A stretch of 64,000 nucleotides of DNA. It comes from Caulobacter sp. (GTDB lineage Bacteria; Pseudomonadota; Alphaproteobacteria; Caulobacterales; Caulobacteraceae). A program made the position numbers and the translations under genes. Location: the NCBI GenBank assembly GCA_021741355.1, contig JAIOXZ010000001.1, forward strand, positions 224,382 through 288,381, given 5' to 3'. This document shows, piece after piece, positions 1 to 8,626 of this stretch (its first letter is position 1; every line of letters begins with the position of its first letter). The notes below the pieces were generated by a model. The model was not told the DNA's origin. It was given only the letters and a program-made list of their open reading frames with translations, and made no database searches.

Positions 1-341
1 GGCAGGTCGGGCGGGGCGTCGGCGGGGGTCAGGTAGCGCCAGCCCTGGAAGGCGCGGCGCGGCTGGGGCGCGGTCTCGATCAGCTCGGGCTTGAGATAGA
101 TACGGCAGGGCTGCGGCCCGCTGTCGCCGGTGACGATCTCCTCGATCGCCTGACGCACCAGCACCTGGCCCTTGATCACCCAGTAGAGCGAGCCGCCGTC
201 GAGCAGCTCTTCGGCCCGCTTCGGCGTCTGGCGCGTCGGGCAGACCGAGCGATGCCCCTGGGCCGCGCGCTGCGCCCGCCAGGCGCGCAGCTCCTCGACG
301 CTGTCGATGCCGACACAGAGCTTGATCAGGTGGAGTGGCAC
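1..341 (-). CDS. DUF1489 family protein (3' part outside the window)
   Basis: About 113 codons are visible before the window edge. The start is GTG at 341, giving MPLHLIKLCVGIDSVEEL. The segments TPKRAEELLDGGSLYWVIKG and PRRAFQGWRYL are hallmarks of the DUF1489 family, a conserved alphaproteobacterial protein of unknown function. The start lies 13 bases after the stop of the preceding secreted-protein gene, so it is probably the last visible gene of the leucine-degradation operon. Function cannot be inferred beyond that co-transcription. An upstream in-frame start is unlikely because it would run into the preceding gene. Confidence 0.85.
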   Translation of the reverse strand, partial: MPLHLIKLCVGIDSVEELRAWRAQRAAQGHRSVCPTRQTPKRAEELLDGGSLYWVIKGQVLVRQAIEEIVTGDSGPQPCRIYLKPELIETAPQPRRAFQGWRYLTPADAPPDL

Positions 342-354
342 GGAGTCGCCGCGA

Positions 355-744
355 TCACTTGCCCGCGGAAGATGCGGCGCGTTGCAGTTCCTCGCCACGC
401 TCGGTCCATCGCTTGCCCATGGCCTGCATGTCCTGCCCGCACTGCGGCATCGCGGCCTGGATGTCCGCGGTCGAGGTCGGGCGACCGAATACGGCGACCA
501 CGAGGTCGAGCGGATCCTTGCCGGGGTTCTTCCCCTCGACGCGGCCGGCGTAATAGAGCGAACCCATCAGCCCGGCGTTGCGGGTGGTCTCATCGCCGTT
601 GCCGGCCATGGCCAGAAAGCCCGCGAGACAGAGGGTCTCGTACTGCGGCGGCGCGGCGGCAGGCGACGCGGCCAGCGCCGGAAGAGCGAACGCCAGGGCG
701 GCGGCGGAGGCGGCGAGCGCCGGTTTGATCGCATTCAGGGTCAT
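355..744 (-). CDS. small secreted protein of unknown function
   Basis: 129 residues beginning with a typical Sec signal peptide (hydrophobic core around residues 8-25, ending near ALAAS), so the mature protein is probably periplasmic. Two cysteines, one near residue 39 and one near residue 101, could form a disulfide. The start codon overlaps the stop of the biotin-carboxylase gene by four bases (ATGA), which implies translational coupling inside the leucine-degradation operon. I do not recognise the family. It need not take part in leucine catabolism, because alphaproteobacterial operons often carry unrelated tail genes. Confidence 0.8.
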   Translation of the reverse strand: MTLNAIKPALAASAAALAFALPALAASPAAAPPQYETLCLAGFLAMAGNGDETTRNAGLMGSLYYAGRVEGKNPGKDPLDLVVAVFGRPTSTADIQAAMPQCGQDMQAMGKRWTERGEELQRAASSAGK

Positions 745-2876
745 TCGCCCGCCTCCAGTTTCACCAGCACAACGCCTTCACTGACCTGTCCGCCGGCGAC
801 GGCCGACAGCTCCGCGACCACGCCGTCGAACGGCGCGGCCAGCGCATGTTCCATCTTCATCGCTTCCAGCACCAGCAGGGTTTGGCCCTTCTTCACGGTG
901 TCGCCGGCGTTGACCGATACGGAGACGACCTTGCCCGGCATGGGGGAGAGGACAGAGCCGTCGGATTCACCCAACGCCCCGATTGAACGCGGGAGACGAT
1001 GAAATTCGAAGGCCGCTCCGTGCTCGAAGAGCACGCGCGTCGATGGATCGGGCTGCACCACCTCAACACCGTCGTCCTCGCCTATGAAGGCCACGTAGTT
1101 GGCCATCCCGTAGGCCGTCGACATGGTTTCACCGTACCGGATGCGAAAACCCGAATGGCGCGGGATCGACGCGTCCAAAGGCAGACCGGTCAGAAAGACA
1201 TCTCGCCGTTCGCCCTGCTCGTAGACGGTCAGTCCGAAACTCGGCGGTCCATTCAGGCGGAAGCCGAACAATCCGTCCGAGAAGGGGCCTTCCGGCTGGT
1301 GGCGCCATATTTCCTCATCGGCACCCATGGCGAACGAGGCCGCAGCGGCGAGAATCGAGCGGGGTCCGGCCGGCGTGTTGACGACGAGCTGATCCAGCCC
1401 CCTCTCTATAAAACCCGTGTCGACCTCTCCCGCGACGAAGTCGGGATGGCTTGCGCAGCGCGCCAGGAAGCCCGCGTTGGTCTTCACCGGCCAGACCTCG
1501 ACGCTCGCACAGGCCTCGGCCAGCGCCTCGGCGGCGGCGTCGCGCGTCCCGGCGTGGACGATCAGCTTGGCGATCATCGGGTCGTAGAAGGGCGTGACCT
1601 CGCCGCCCTCCTCCACCGCGCTGTCCACTCTGACCCCTTCTCCCATGGGGAGAAGGAGGGGCCCGCGTCCGGAGGGCGTGGGAGGTTGAGGGGGTAAGGT
1701 GTCGGCGCCGTAACCCCTCACCCTCCCGTCGGCTGCGCCGCCGGGCCCCTCCCTCTCCCGTTGGGAGAGGGTTTCGGCAGGCAACCGGAAATGCGTCAGC
1801 GGGCCTGTGCTCGGCAGAAACCCTGTAGCCGGGTTCTCGGCGTACAGACGGGCCTCCATGGCCCAGCCGTTAATCGTGATCTCGTCCTGCTTCAGCGGCA
1901 GCCTTTCACCGGACGCCACGCGGAGCTGCCATTCGACCAGGTCCTGACCGGTGATCATCTCGGTGACCGGGTGCTCGACCTGCAGCCGGGTGTTCATTTC
2001 CATGAACCAGATGCGGTCGGCGCGCAGGCCGTCGCTGGCGTCGGCGATGAACTCGATGGTGCCGGCGCCTTCGTAGTTCACGGCCTTCGCGGCCTTCACC
2101 GCGGCGTCGCACACGGCGGCGCGGGTGGTCGCGTCCATGCCGGGGGCCGGCGCCTCCTCGATGACCTTCTGGTGGCGGCGCTGCAGGGAGCAGTCGCGCT
2201 CGAACAGGTGGACCACATTGCCGTGGCTGTCGCCGAACACCTGCACCTCGATGTGGCGCGGGCGGGTGACGTACTTCTCGATCAGCACCCGGTCGTCGCC
2301 GAAGCTGGCGGCGGCCTCGCGACGGCAGCTGGCCAGGGCGGCCTGGAAGTCAGCGGCCGCGTCGACCTTGCGCATGCCCTTGCCGCCGCCGCCGGCCACG
2401 GCCTTGATCAGCACCGGATAGCCGATGGCCGCGGCCTCGGTCTCGAGGCGCGCCTCGGACTGGTCGTCGCCGAGATAGCCGGGCGTCGTCGGCACGCCGG
2501 CGGCGATCATCAGGCTCTTGGCCGCGTCCTTCAGGCCCATGGCGTTGATCGCCGCGGGCGGCGGACCGACCCAGATCAGACCCGCGTCCTTCACCGCCTG
2601 GGCGAAGGCAGCGTTCTCCGACAGGAAGCCATAGCCGGGGTGAATCGCCTCTGCGCCCGTCTGCTTCGCCGCAGCGAGGATCTTCTCGGCCACCAGATAG
2701 CTCTCGCGGGCCGGGGCCGGGCCGATCAGCACCGCCTCGTCGGCCTCGGCCACGTGCGGCGCGCCGGCGTCCGCTTCCGAGTACACGGCTACGGTCCGCA
2801 CCCCCATCCGCCGGGCGGTGCGGATGATCCGGCGGGCGATCTCGCCCCGGTTGGCGATCAGCAGGCTGGTGATCAT
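741..2876 (-). CDS. liuD: methylcrotonyl-CoA carboxylase alpha subunit, with an in-frame repeat insertion
   Basis: 711 residues. The biotin-carboxylase half begins ITSLLIANRGEIARRI, has the glycine-rich ATP-binding loop AGGGGKGM near 161-168 and EMNTRLQVEH at 293-302. The biotinyl domain is at the C-terminus, with Lys674 in EAMKM as the predicted biotin site. It carboxylates biotin for the partner subunit liuB, located two genes upstream, in the conversion of 3-methylcrotonyl-CoA to 3-methylglutaconyl-CoA. The protein is about 45 residues longer than usual. The excess, residues ~369-414, is encoded by a palindromic intergenic-type element read through in frame (separate entry). It falls between GPLTHFRLPA and VRVDSAVEEG, a surface-loop position in the carboxylase domain. 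The 4-base gap from liuC supports an operon. An acetyl- or propionyl-CoA carboxylase alpha role is less likely given the liuBC context. Confidence 0.93.
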   Translation of the reverse strand: MITSLLIANRGEIARRIIRTARRMGVRTVAVYSEADAGAPHVAEADEAVLIGPAPARESYLVAEKILAAAKQTGAEAIHPGYGFLSENAAFAQAVKDAGLIWVGPPPAAINAMGLKDAAKSLMIAAGVPTTPGYLGDDQSEARLETEAAAIGYPVLIKAVAGGGGKGMRKVDAAADFQAALASCRREAAASFGDDRVLIEKYVTRPRHIEVQVFGDSHGNVVHLFERDCSLQRRHQKVIEEAPAPGMDATTRAAVCDAAVKAAKAVNYEGAGTIEFIADASDGLRADRIWFMEMNTRLQVEHPVTEMITGQDLVEWQLRVASGERLPLKQDEITINGWAMEARLYAENPATGFLPSTGPLTHFRLPAETLSQREREGPGGAADGRVRGYGADTLPPQPPTPSGRGPLLLPMGEGVRVDSAVEEGGEVTPFYDPMIAKLIVHAGTRDAAAEALAEACASVEVWPVKTNAGFLARCASHPDFVAGEVDTGFIERGLDQLVVNTPAGPRSILAAAASFAMGADEEIWRHQPEGPFSDGLFGFRLNGPPSFGLTVYEQGERRDVFLTGLPLDASIPRHSGFRIRYGETMSTAYGMANYVAFIGEDDGVEVVQPDPSTRVLFEHGAAFEFHRLPRSIGALGESDGSVLSPMPGKVVSVSVNAGDTVKKGQTLLVLEAMKMEHALAAPFDGVVAELSAVAGGQVSEGVVLVKLEAGE
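1635..1785. repeat. ~140-bp palindromic element, copy 1, inside liuD coding sequence
   Basis: On the plus strand the block opens with a CCTTCTCCC/GGGAGAAGG hairpin, continues with CGTAACCCCTCACCCTCCCG, and closes with CTCTCCC/GGGAGAG. The same order occurs at ~21590, ~25905 and ~33960. Here it lies wholly within the minus-strand liuD gene and stays open in that frame, adding about 45 residues rich in Gly, Pro and Arg. The boundaries are approximate because the ends are defined only by homology with the other copies. Confidence 0.85.
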
Positions 2877-2880
2877 GCGA

Positions 2881-3720
2881 TCAGAGCGCCCAGCCGGGCT
2901 TGCGCTTTTCGAGGAAGGCGGTGACGCCCTCCCGGCCCTCGTCGCTGAGACGCTGGTCCGCGATCAGTCGGGCCGTCATATCCAGCAGTTCTTCGTCCAT
3001 CGGCAGGCCGGTGACGTCGTCAACCAGGGTCTTGGATCTGGCCACCGCGCCGGGGGCGCAGGCCATGATCTCCTCGGCCAGTCGCTCCATGGCGTCGTCC
3101 AGGTCGGCGGCAGCGGCGACGACCTCGTCGACCAGGCCGATCTTTTCGGCGAAGGCGGCGTCGAACATCCGGCCGGTGGCGAACAGGCTCTTGGCCCGGC
3201 GCGGACCGATGGCGGCGACCACATGCGGGCTGATGGTCGCAGCGACCAGGCCCAGCTTGACCTCGGAGAAGGCGAACTTCGCGTCGGCCGCGGCCACGGC
3301 GTAGTCACAGGCGGCGACCAGGCCCGCGCCGCCGCCGAAGGCCGGGCCCTCGACCAGGGCGACGGTGAACTGCGGCAGCTCACGCAGGGCCAGTAGCATG
3401 TCGGCCAGCGCCATGGCGTCTTCGCGGTTCTCGTCCTTCGTGAAGGTCGCGGCGGACTTCATCCACTCCAGGTCGGCGCCGGCGCTGAACGCCCCGCCCG
3501 CCCCGCGCAGGAAGACGATCCGCACGCCGTCGGCGTCGCGCAGGGTCTCGAAGTGCTGCGCCAGCGCGGCGATCACCTCGGCGTTGAAGGCGTTCTTCCG
3601 GTCCGGCCGGTTGATCGTGACGACGGCCACGCCCGAGGGGCTGGCGTCGAGGACCACGAGGTCGCTGAGCACATCGGTGTCGGCGACTTCGACGAGGGGG
3701 TCGGCGATGGGATTGGTCAT
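2881..3720 (-). CDS. liuC: methylglutaconyl-CoA hydratase, enoyl-CoA hydratase family
   Basis: 279-residue crotonase-fold protein. The oxyanion-hole segment GAGGAFSAGADLEWM is at 73-87, the crotonase signature AFGGGAGLVAACDYAV is near 127-142, and a catalytic-type glutamate (Glu153) sits in SEVKLGL. The family hydrates 3-methylglutaconyl-CoA to HMG-CoA, the step after the methylcrotonyl-CoA carboxylase. The assignment rests on its position between liuB and liuD, with 17-base and 4-base gaps; by sequence alone it would only be an enoyl-CoA hydratase. The N-terminus is about 20 residues longer than in minimal crotonases. Confidence 0.9.
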   Translation of the reverse strand: MTNPIADPLVEVADTDVLSDLVVLDASPSGVAVVTINRPDRKNAFNAEVIAALAQHFETLRDADGVRIVFLRGAGGAFSAGADLEWMKSAATFTKDENREDAMALADMLLALRELPQFTVALVEGPAFGGGAGLVAACDYAVAAADAKFAFSEVKLGLVAATISPHVVAAIGPRRAKSLFATGRMFDAAFAEKIGLVDEVVAAAADLDDAMERLAEEIMACAPGAVARSKTLVDDVTGLPMDEELLDMTARLIADQRLSDEGREGVTAFLEKRKPGWAL

Positions 3721-3737
3721 TATGTTTCCTGCTCCGG

Positions 3738-5345
3738 TTACATCCGGAAAACACCAAAGGTGGTGTCGGGGATTGGTGCGTTGAGGCTGGCCGAGATAGC
3801 CAGACCAAGCACATCGCGGGTCTGCGCTGGATCAATTACCCCGTCGTCCCAGAGGCGCGACGTGGCGTGGTAGGGGTTGCCCTCGTCCTCGTACTTCTGG
3901 CGCACGGGGGCCTTGAAGGCTTCTTCCTCTTCCTTGGTCCACTTGTCGGCGTCGCGGTGGACGGTGGCCAGCACGCTGGCGGCCTGCTCGCCGCCCATGA
4001 CGCTGATGCGGCTGTTGGGCCAAGTGAACAGGAAGCGGGGGGAATAGGCGCGGCCGCACATGCCGTAGTTGCCGGCCCCGAAGCTGCCGCCGATCAGGAC
4101 GGTGAACTTGGGCACATTGGCGCTGGCGACGGCGGTGACCATCTTGGCCCCGTCCTTGGCGATGCCGCCGGCCTCGTACTTTCCGCCGACCATGAAGCCG
4201 GAGATGTTCTGCAGGAAGACCAGCGGGATCTTGCGCTTGCAGGCCAGCTCGATGAAGTGCGCGGCCTTCAGCGCCGCCTCGCTGAACAGCACGCCGTTGT
4301 TGGCGAGGATCGCCACCGGATAGCCCCAGATGCGGGCGAAGCCGGTCACCAGCGTCGTGCCGTAGAGCGGCTTGAACTCGTCGAACTCGCTGCCGTCGAC
4401 GATCCGGGCGATGACCTCGTGCACGTCGTAGGGCGCGCGGACGTCGGCCGGGACCACCCCGTAGAGCTCGGCGGCGTCGAACAGCGGGGCCTTCGGCTCG
4501 CGCACGTCCATGTCGACGCGCTTGACGGTGTTCAGGTTGCCGATGATCGAGCGGACGATCTCCAGCGCGTGTTCGTCATTGGCGGCGACGTGGTCGACCA
4601 CGCCGCTGCGGCGACCGTGGACGTCGGCGCCGCCGAGATCCGTCGCGCTGATGACCTCGCCCGTGGCGGCCTTCACCAGCGGCGGGCCGGCGAGGAAGAT
4701 GGTGCCCTGGCTCTCCTCGCCCGCGCCGCGGACGATGACCGTCTCGTCGCTCATGGCGGGCACATAAGCGCCGCCGGCGGTGCAGCTGCCCATCACGCAG
4801 GCGATCTGGGCGATGCCCTCGGCGCTCATCCGGGCCTGGTTGTAGAAGATGCGGCCGAAGTGATCGCGGTCGGGGAAGACCTCGGACTGGTGCGGCAGGT
4901 TGGCCCCGCCGCTGTCGACCAGATAGACGCAGGGCAGCCGGTTCTGCAGCGCGATCTCCTGCGCCCGCAGGTGCTTCTTGACCGTCATCGGGTAGTAGGT
5001 GCCACCCTTCACCGTGGCGTCGTTGGCCACGATCATCACCTCGCGGCCGGAGACACGGCCGATGCCGGTGATGATGCCCGCCGCCGGGATCTCGCCGTCG
5101 TACAGGTCGAAGGCCGCCAGCTGGCCGATCTCGAGGAACGGCGAGCCGGGATCGAGCAGCCGTTCCACCCGCTCGCGCGGCAGCAGCTTGCCGCGGCTGG
5201 AATGGCGCTTGCGCGAGGCCTCGTTGCCGCCCAGCGCAGCCGTTGCGGCCCGCTCGCGCAGCTCGGCCGCGAGGGCCGCGTTGACCGCAACATTGTTGCG
5301 GAAGGCTTCGGAATGGGGATCGAGATCCGAGGTCAACCTGGGCAT
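3738..5345 (-). CDS. liuB: methylcrotonyl-CoA carboxylase beta (carboxyltransferase) subunit
   Basis: 535 residues, the normal length for MCC beta. It carries the carboxyltransferase oxyanion motif [16 protein letters not shown] at 186-201 and [20 protein letters not shown] near 423-442, which is typical of the methylcrotonyl rather than propionyl enzyme. It transfers CO2 from carboxybiotin to 3-methylcrotonyl-CoA in leucine catabolism. It is the first gene of the liuBCD operon; no other leucine gene lies immediately upstream. The pccB-type subunit at 24.3 kb is clearly a different paralogue. Confidence 0.95.
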   Translation of the reverse strand: MPRLTSDLDPHSEAFRNNVAVNAALAAELRERAATAALGGNEASRKRHSSRGKLLPRERVERLLDPGSPFLEIGQLAAFDLYDGEIPAAGIITGIGRVSGREVMIVANDATVKGGTYYPMTVKKHLRAQEIALQNRLPCVYLVDSGGANLPHQSEVFPDRDHFGRIFYNQARMSAEGIAQIACVMGSCTAGGAYVPAMSDETVIVRGAGEESQGTIFLAGPPLVKAATGEVISATDLGGADVHGRRSGVVDHVAANDEHALEIVRSIIGNLNTVKRVDMDVREPKAPLFDAAELYGVVPADVRAPYDVHEVIARIVDGSEFDEFKPLYGTTLVTGFARIWGYPVAILANNGVLFSEAALKAAHFIELACKRKIPLVFLQNISGFMVGGKYEAGGIAKDGAKMVTAVASANVPKFTVLIGGSFGAGNYGMCGRAYSPRFLFTWPNSRISVMGGEQAASVLATVHRDADKWTKEEEEAFKAPVRQKYEDEGNPYHATSRLWDDGVIDPAQTRDVLGLAISASLNAPIPDTTFGVFRM

Positions 5346-5445
5346 GGCCGAGGCATAGCCGGAAGCTGACGGCGCGTCACCACCGCTGGTGAGGCGCCGT
5401 CGTCCGCTACGGGGCGCGAGACGCTGTCCGATGGGCTGCGGCGCC

Positions 5446-6225
5446 CTACATTCCCGCCATCGCGTGCGCCGGCGCGGAGGCCTGGCCCGCGAGCATCCAG
5501 ATCGCCATGGCGACCATCATCAGGTTCTCGGTCAATGAGATGAAGCCGAGCGGCACATTGCTGTCGCCGCCGACGCAGGCGCATTTCAGGTCGCGCCGCT
5601 CGAGGTAGACGGCCTTGAAGACGGACACTGCGCCGATGCCGCCGATCACCAGGGCCAGGGGCGCCGACAGCCAGGTGAGGAGTCCCGCGGTCATCAGAAC
5701 GCCGGCCAGCAATTCCGCGAACGGATAGAGGTAGGCGTAGGGCACCCACCGTTTGGCGAGCAGGTCGTAGCCGAGAAAGGCGCCGGAAAAACTCTCCAGG
5801 TTCTGCAGCTTGAGAATCGCCAGAACCACCATGCTGAAGCTGATGAACCACTCGATGGCCCGCAGCGGGGCGAAGCCGCCGGTCGCGGCCCAGGTCGCGG
5901 CGGCGGCCAGCAAGGCGGTGGAGGCGAACACGGCGACCACCGGGGCGTGGGACTTGGCCTTCGGATCCCGGACGGGCTTGCCCAGGAAGCGTCGAAGATC
6001 GTCATGGCCGCCGATCCGCCGGCCGTCGATGAACACCTGGGGCGTCGTTTCGACCCCGTGCTCGACCTTGAAGGCGTCGGTCTCCTCGCGGGTCGTCAGC
6101 CAGTGGTCACTGACGTCGTAACCGCTGCTTCTCAGCAGGTGGCGGGCCTTGAGGCCCCAGGGACAGGTGTGGGTCGGCATGACCATGCGGTAGAGGTCTG
6201 CGCGGCGCGGATGAGGGGTGGCCAT
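5446..6225 (-). CDS. glutaredoxin-MauE/DoxX fusion membrane protein
   Basis: 259 residues. The N-terminal ~85 residues form a glutaredoxin-like domain with a monothiol CPWG site at 21-24 and the cis-proline segment TPQVF at 61-65. From about residue 95 follow four hydrophobic segments of the MauE/DoxX type, with a KCACVGG cysteine pair near the end. MauE-like proteins move reducing equivalents across the membrane, so the fusion probably couples cytoplasmic thiols to a membrane redox step (inference). The start at 6225 is chosen because it lies ~31 bases after a clear MerR-type promoter; longer readings would include that promoter. The divergent MerR gene is the likely regulator. Confidence 0.85.
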   Translation of the reverse strand: MATPHPRRADLYRMVMPTHTCPWGLKARHLLRSSGYDVSDHWLTTREETDAFKVEHGVETTPQVFIDGRRIGGHDDLRRFLGKPVRDPKAKSHAPVVAVFASTALLAAAATWAATGGFAPLRAIEWFISFSMVVLAILKLQNLESFSGAFLGYDLLAKRWVPYAYLYPFAELLAGVLMTAGLLTWLSAPLALVIGGIGAVSVFKAVYLERRDLKCACVGGDSNVPLGFISLTENLMMVAMAIWMLAGQASAPAHAMAGM

Positions 6226-6262
6226 GGGTCGTCTCCAGCTTGTCCACGAACGAACTCGCCCC

Positions 6263-6293
6263 ATGTAGGTTGCGTACCATGGTACAGGGTCAA
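6263..6293 (-). promoter_or_regulatory. MerR-type promoter with 19-bp spacer and central palindrome
   Basis: Reading the minus strand, a -35 TTGACC (6293-6288) is followed by a 19-base spacer and a -10 CTACAT (6268-6263). The spacer contains the perfect palindrome GTACCATGGTAC at 6274-6285. A 19-bp spacer with a centred dyad is the hallmark of MerR-activated promoters, where the regulator untwists DNA to realign the two hexamers. It points at the glutaredoxin-MauE gene; the divergent regulator starts at 6297 and is probably autoregulated from the same site. Confidence 0.85.
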
Positions 6294-6296
6294 GCC

Positions 6297-6707
6297 ATGA
6301 GCAGCACAACAATCGCAGGTCTCGCCCGCGAAGGCGGCGTCGGCGTCGAGACCATTCGTTACTACCAGCGCCGCGGCCTGCTGCAGACGCCCGAGCGCCC
6401 GGCCACCGGCAGCCGTGGCGGCGGCATTCGCCGTTATGGTCCGGAGGATATTCGCCGGCTGCGCTTCATCCGGTCGGCCCAGACGGCGGGCTTCACCCTG
6501 GAGGAGATCGCAGAACTCCTCGCGCTGGACGCGGGGGAGGACCGGCAGCGGGCGCGCACCCTGGCCACGGGACGCCTCGCCGCCCTCGACGCGCGGATCG
6601 CCGAACTGACCGCCGCCCGCACGGCGCTTCAGAGGCTCGCCCGGGCCTGTGGCGCGGACGCTGAAGGCCCTTGCCCGATCCTGACGGCCTTCGACCCCAG
6701 CCCCTGA
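6297..6707 (+). CDS. MerR family transcriptional regulator
   Basis: 136 residues with an N-terminal winged helix (IAGLAREGGVGVETIRYYQR) and a C-terminal coiled-coil dimerisation helix. The end ACGADAEGPCPILTAF resembles the metal-loop pair of mercury MerR (Cys117 and Cys126), but the spacing is one residue shorter and the equivalent of Cys82 is replaced by charged residues. A mercury sensor is therefore unlikely; another thiophilic or redox signal fits better (inference). The start at 6297 is chosen because earlier in-frame codons overlap the operator. It is transcribed divergently from the glutaredoxin-MauE gene it presumably controls. Confidence 0.88.
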   Translation: MSSTTIAGLAREGGVGVETIRYYQRRGLLQTPERPATGSRGGGIRRYGPEDIRRLRFIRSAQTAGFTLEEIAELLALDAGEDRQRARTLATGRLAALDARIAELTAARTALQRLARACGADAEGPCPILTAFDPSP

Positions 6708-6762
6708 CTCCCCCCGCCGATAGCACGCGCCACGACTCACATCCCTTGTTACCCTTCGGTTC

Positions 6763-8508
6763 GTGGGCAGCCTGATCGACCTTTTGCACGAGACGGCGCT
6801 GGAGCGGCTTTTCGATGAGGCGCGCCAGACCGGCGACGCGCGCTGGTTCTCCCTGCCGGCCGGCGAGACGCTCTACGACCCCGGCCAGCCGTCGCAGGAA
6901 CTCTACCTTCTGCGCGCCGGCCGGCTGGGCGCCTTCCGCCGCGAGGAAGGCCAGGAGCGGCAATTCCTGGGTGTGATCCGGCCGGGTGAACCGGCCGGTG
7001 AAATGGCCCTGATCGCCGGCACGCCCCACTCGGCCCAGGTCGTGGCGCTGCGCGATTCCGAGGTGCTGGCGCTCTCTCGCGAAGACTTTTTTGCTGCTGC
7101 CGACCGGGATCCGGCGGTGATGACCGAGCTGGCGCGGCTGATGATCCTGCGCACCCGTCAGGCGGCGACCCAGGCCTCGATCGGCGAGCCCACGGTGTTC
7201 GGCTTCGTCGCCGTCGATGCCGGCCGCAAGATCCGGCCGCTGGTCGACAAGATCGCGCTGGAGATCGCGCGGATGGGCCATTCGGTCACCGTGGCCGGCG
7301 TCGAGGCGACGCATGCGCCGACCGAGTGGTTCTCCAATGTCGAAGCCGACCACGACTACGTCCTCTATGCCGCCGAGCATGTGGAGACCGCCTGGAAGTC
7401 GATCGTCGGACGGCAGGTCGACCGCCTGTTCCGCGTCGGACGGGGCGACAAGGCGCCGCCGGCCCATGTCGCGTCCTACGCGTCCGAGACCCTTCAGCAG
7501 CAGCAGCTCGTCGATCTGATCCTGATCCAGAAGGCCGATGCGAGATATCCGGCCGGGGCGGAGGCCTGGCTGGACGCCACACACGCCGCGCGGCTGTTCC
7601 ATGTACGCGAGGGGGCTGTGGCGGACGCGGGCCGCCTGGCGCGGGTGCTGACGGGACGCTCGGTCGGGCTGGTGCTGTCGGGCGGCGGCGCGCGGGCCTA
7701 CGCCCATATCGGCGCGATCAAGGCGCTGCGGGAGCGCGGCGTGCCGATCGACTTCGTCGGCGGGGCCTCGATGGGCGCGATCGTCGCCGCGGGGGTCGCG
7801 ATGGGCTGGGACGAGCAGGAGATGGATGCGCGCATCCGCGACGCCTTCGTCGACTCCTCGCCGCTCGACGACATCGCCTTTCCACTGATCGCCATGACCC
7901 ATGGCGAAAAGGTCCGCGAGCGGCTGCGCGTGCATTTCGACGAGGTGCAGATCGCCGACCTGTGGCTGCCGTTCTTCTGCGTGTCGTCGAACCTGACCAC
8001 CGGCGCCTATCACCTGCATCGGCGCGGTACGCTGCGGCATGCGCTGCGGGCCTCGATCGCCCTGCCCGGGGTCATGCCGCCGGCGATCGACAACAACAAC
8101 GTGCTGGTCGACGGCGCGGTGATGAAGAACTTCCCGTCGGACGTGATGCGCTCGATGCAGCTGGGGCCGATCGTCGGCGTCGACGTCACCCGCGGCCGCA
8201 GCATCACCGCCGACGATGTGGCGCGGCCATCGTCGGTCTGGCGCTGGATCCTGTCCGGCGACTGGCGCAAGGGCCCGCCGATCATGGCGCTGCTGATGCG
8301 AGCGGCGACGGTCTCCACCGGACGGGACCTGGTCGCGGCGCGCGAGGCGACGGACCTCTTGATCATGCCCAACACCGACGGCATCGACATCCGCGACTGG
8401 AAGGCGTTCGAACCGGGCGTCGACGCCGGCTACCGGGCCGCCGTCGCCGCCCTGGACCGGCTGGACCGGCCGGTGACCGAGATGCGCAAGGTGCGGGCGA
8501 AGGGGTGA
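6763..8508 (+). CDS. patatin-like phospholipase with cyclic-nucleotide-binding domain (NTE/RssA type)
   Basis: 581 residues. Roughly 10-130 form a Crp-like cyclic-nucleotide-binding fold (LRAGRLGAFR, FLGVIRPGEPAGEMALI). After a linker, the patatin domain starts with the oxyanion loop LSGGGARAYAHIGA near 304-317, has the nucleophile motif GASMG near 334-338, and the catalytic Asp in VDGAVMKNF near 450. Such proteins hydrolyse lysophospholipids or other acyl esters, possibly under nucleotide control. The start is GTG at 6763. It stands alone, ending just before an inverted-repeat element shared with the convergent methyltransferase gene. Confidence 0.9.
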   Translation: MGSLIDLLHETALERLFDEARQTGDARWFSLPAGETLYDPGQPSQELYLLRAGRLGAFRREEGQERQFLGVIRPGEPAGEMALIAGTPHSAQVVALRDSEVLALSREDFFAAADRDPAVMTELARLMILRTRQAATQASIGEPTVFGFVAVDAGRKIRPLVDKIALEIARMGHSVTVAGVEATHAPTEWFSNVEADHDYVLYAAEHVETAWKSIVGRQVDRLFRVGRGDKAPPAHVASYASETLQQQQLVDLILIQKADARYPAGAEAWLDATHAARLFHVREGAVADAGRLARVLTGRSVGLVLSGGGARAYAHIGAIKALRERGVPIDFVGGASMGAIVAAGVAMGWDEQEMDARIRDAFVDSSPLDDIAFPLIAMTHGEKVRERLRVHFDEVQIADLWLPFFCVSSNLTTGAYHLHRRGTLRHALRASIALPGVMPPAIDNNNVLVDGAVMKNFPSDVMRSMQLGPIVGVDVTRGRSITADDVARPSSVWRWILSGDWRKGPPIMALLMRAATVSTGRDLVAAREATDLLIMPNTDGIDIRDWKAFEPGVDAGYRAAVAALDRLDRPVTEMRKVRAKG

Positions 8509-8516
8509 TTTTTGAA

Positions 8517-8621
8517 CCGCTCACCCCGGCGAATGCCGGGGCCCAGATCAAGGGGCGCGGCGACAAACCATCATGACCTGATGCCTGTCATCTGGGTCCC
8601 GGCATTCGCCGGGATGAGCGG
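8517..8621. repeat. small inverted-repeat element between convergent genes
   Basis: Two 32-base arms (8517-8548 and 8590-8621) are inverted copies with few mismatches, separated by 41 bases. Each arm itself contains a hairpin, CCCGGCGAATGCCGGG. It lies between the stops of the patatin and methyltransferase genes and could act as a two-way terminator. The arm layout (CCGCTCA, hairpin, CCCAG) is the same as in the terminal repeats of the elements at 43.8 and 63.4 kb, although the hairpin sequence differs. Confidence 0.8.
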
Positions 8622-8626
8622 ATATC

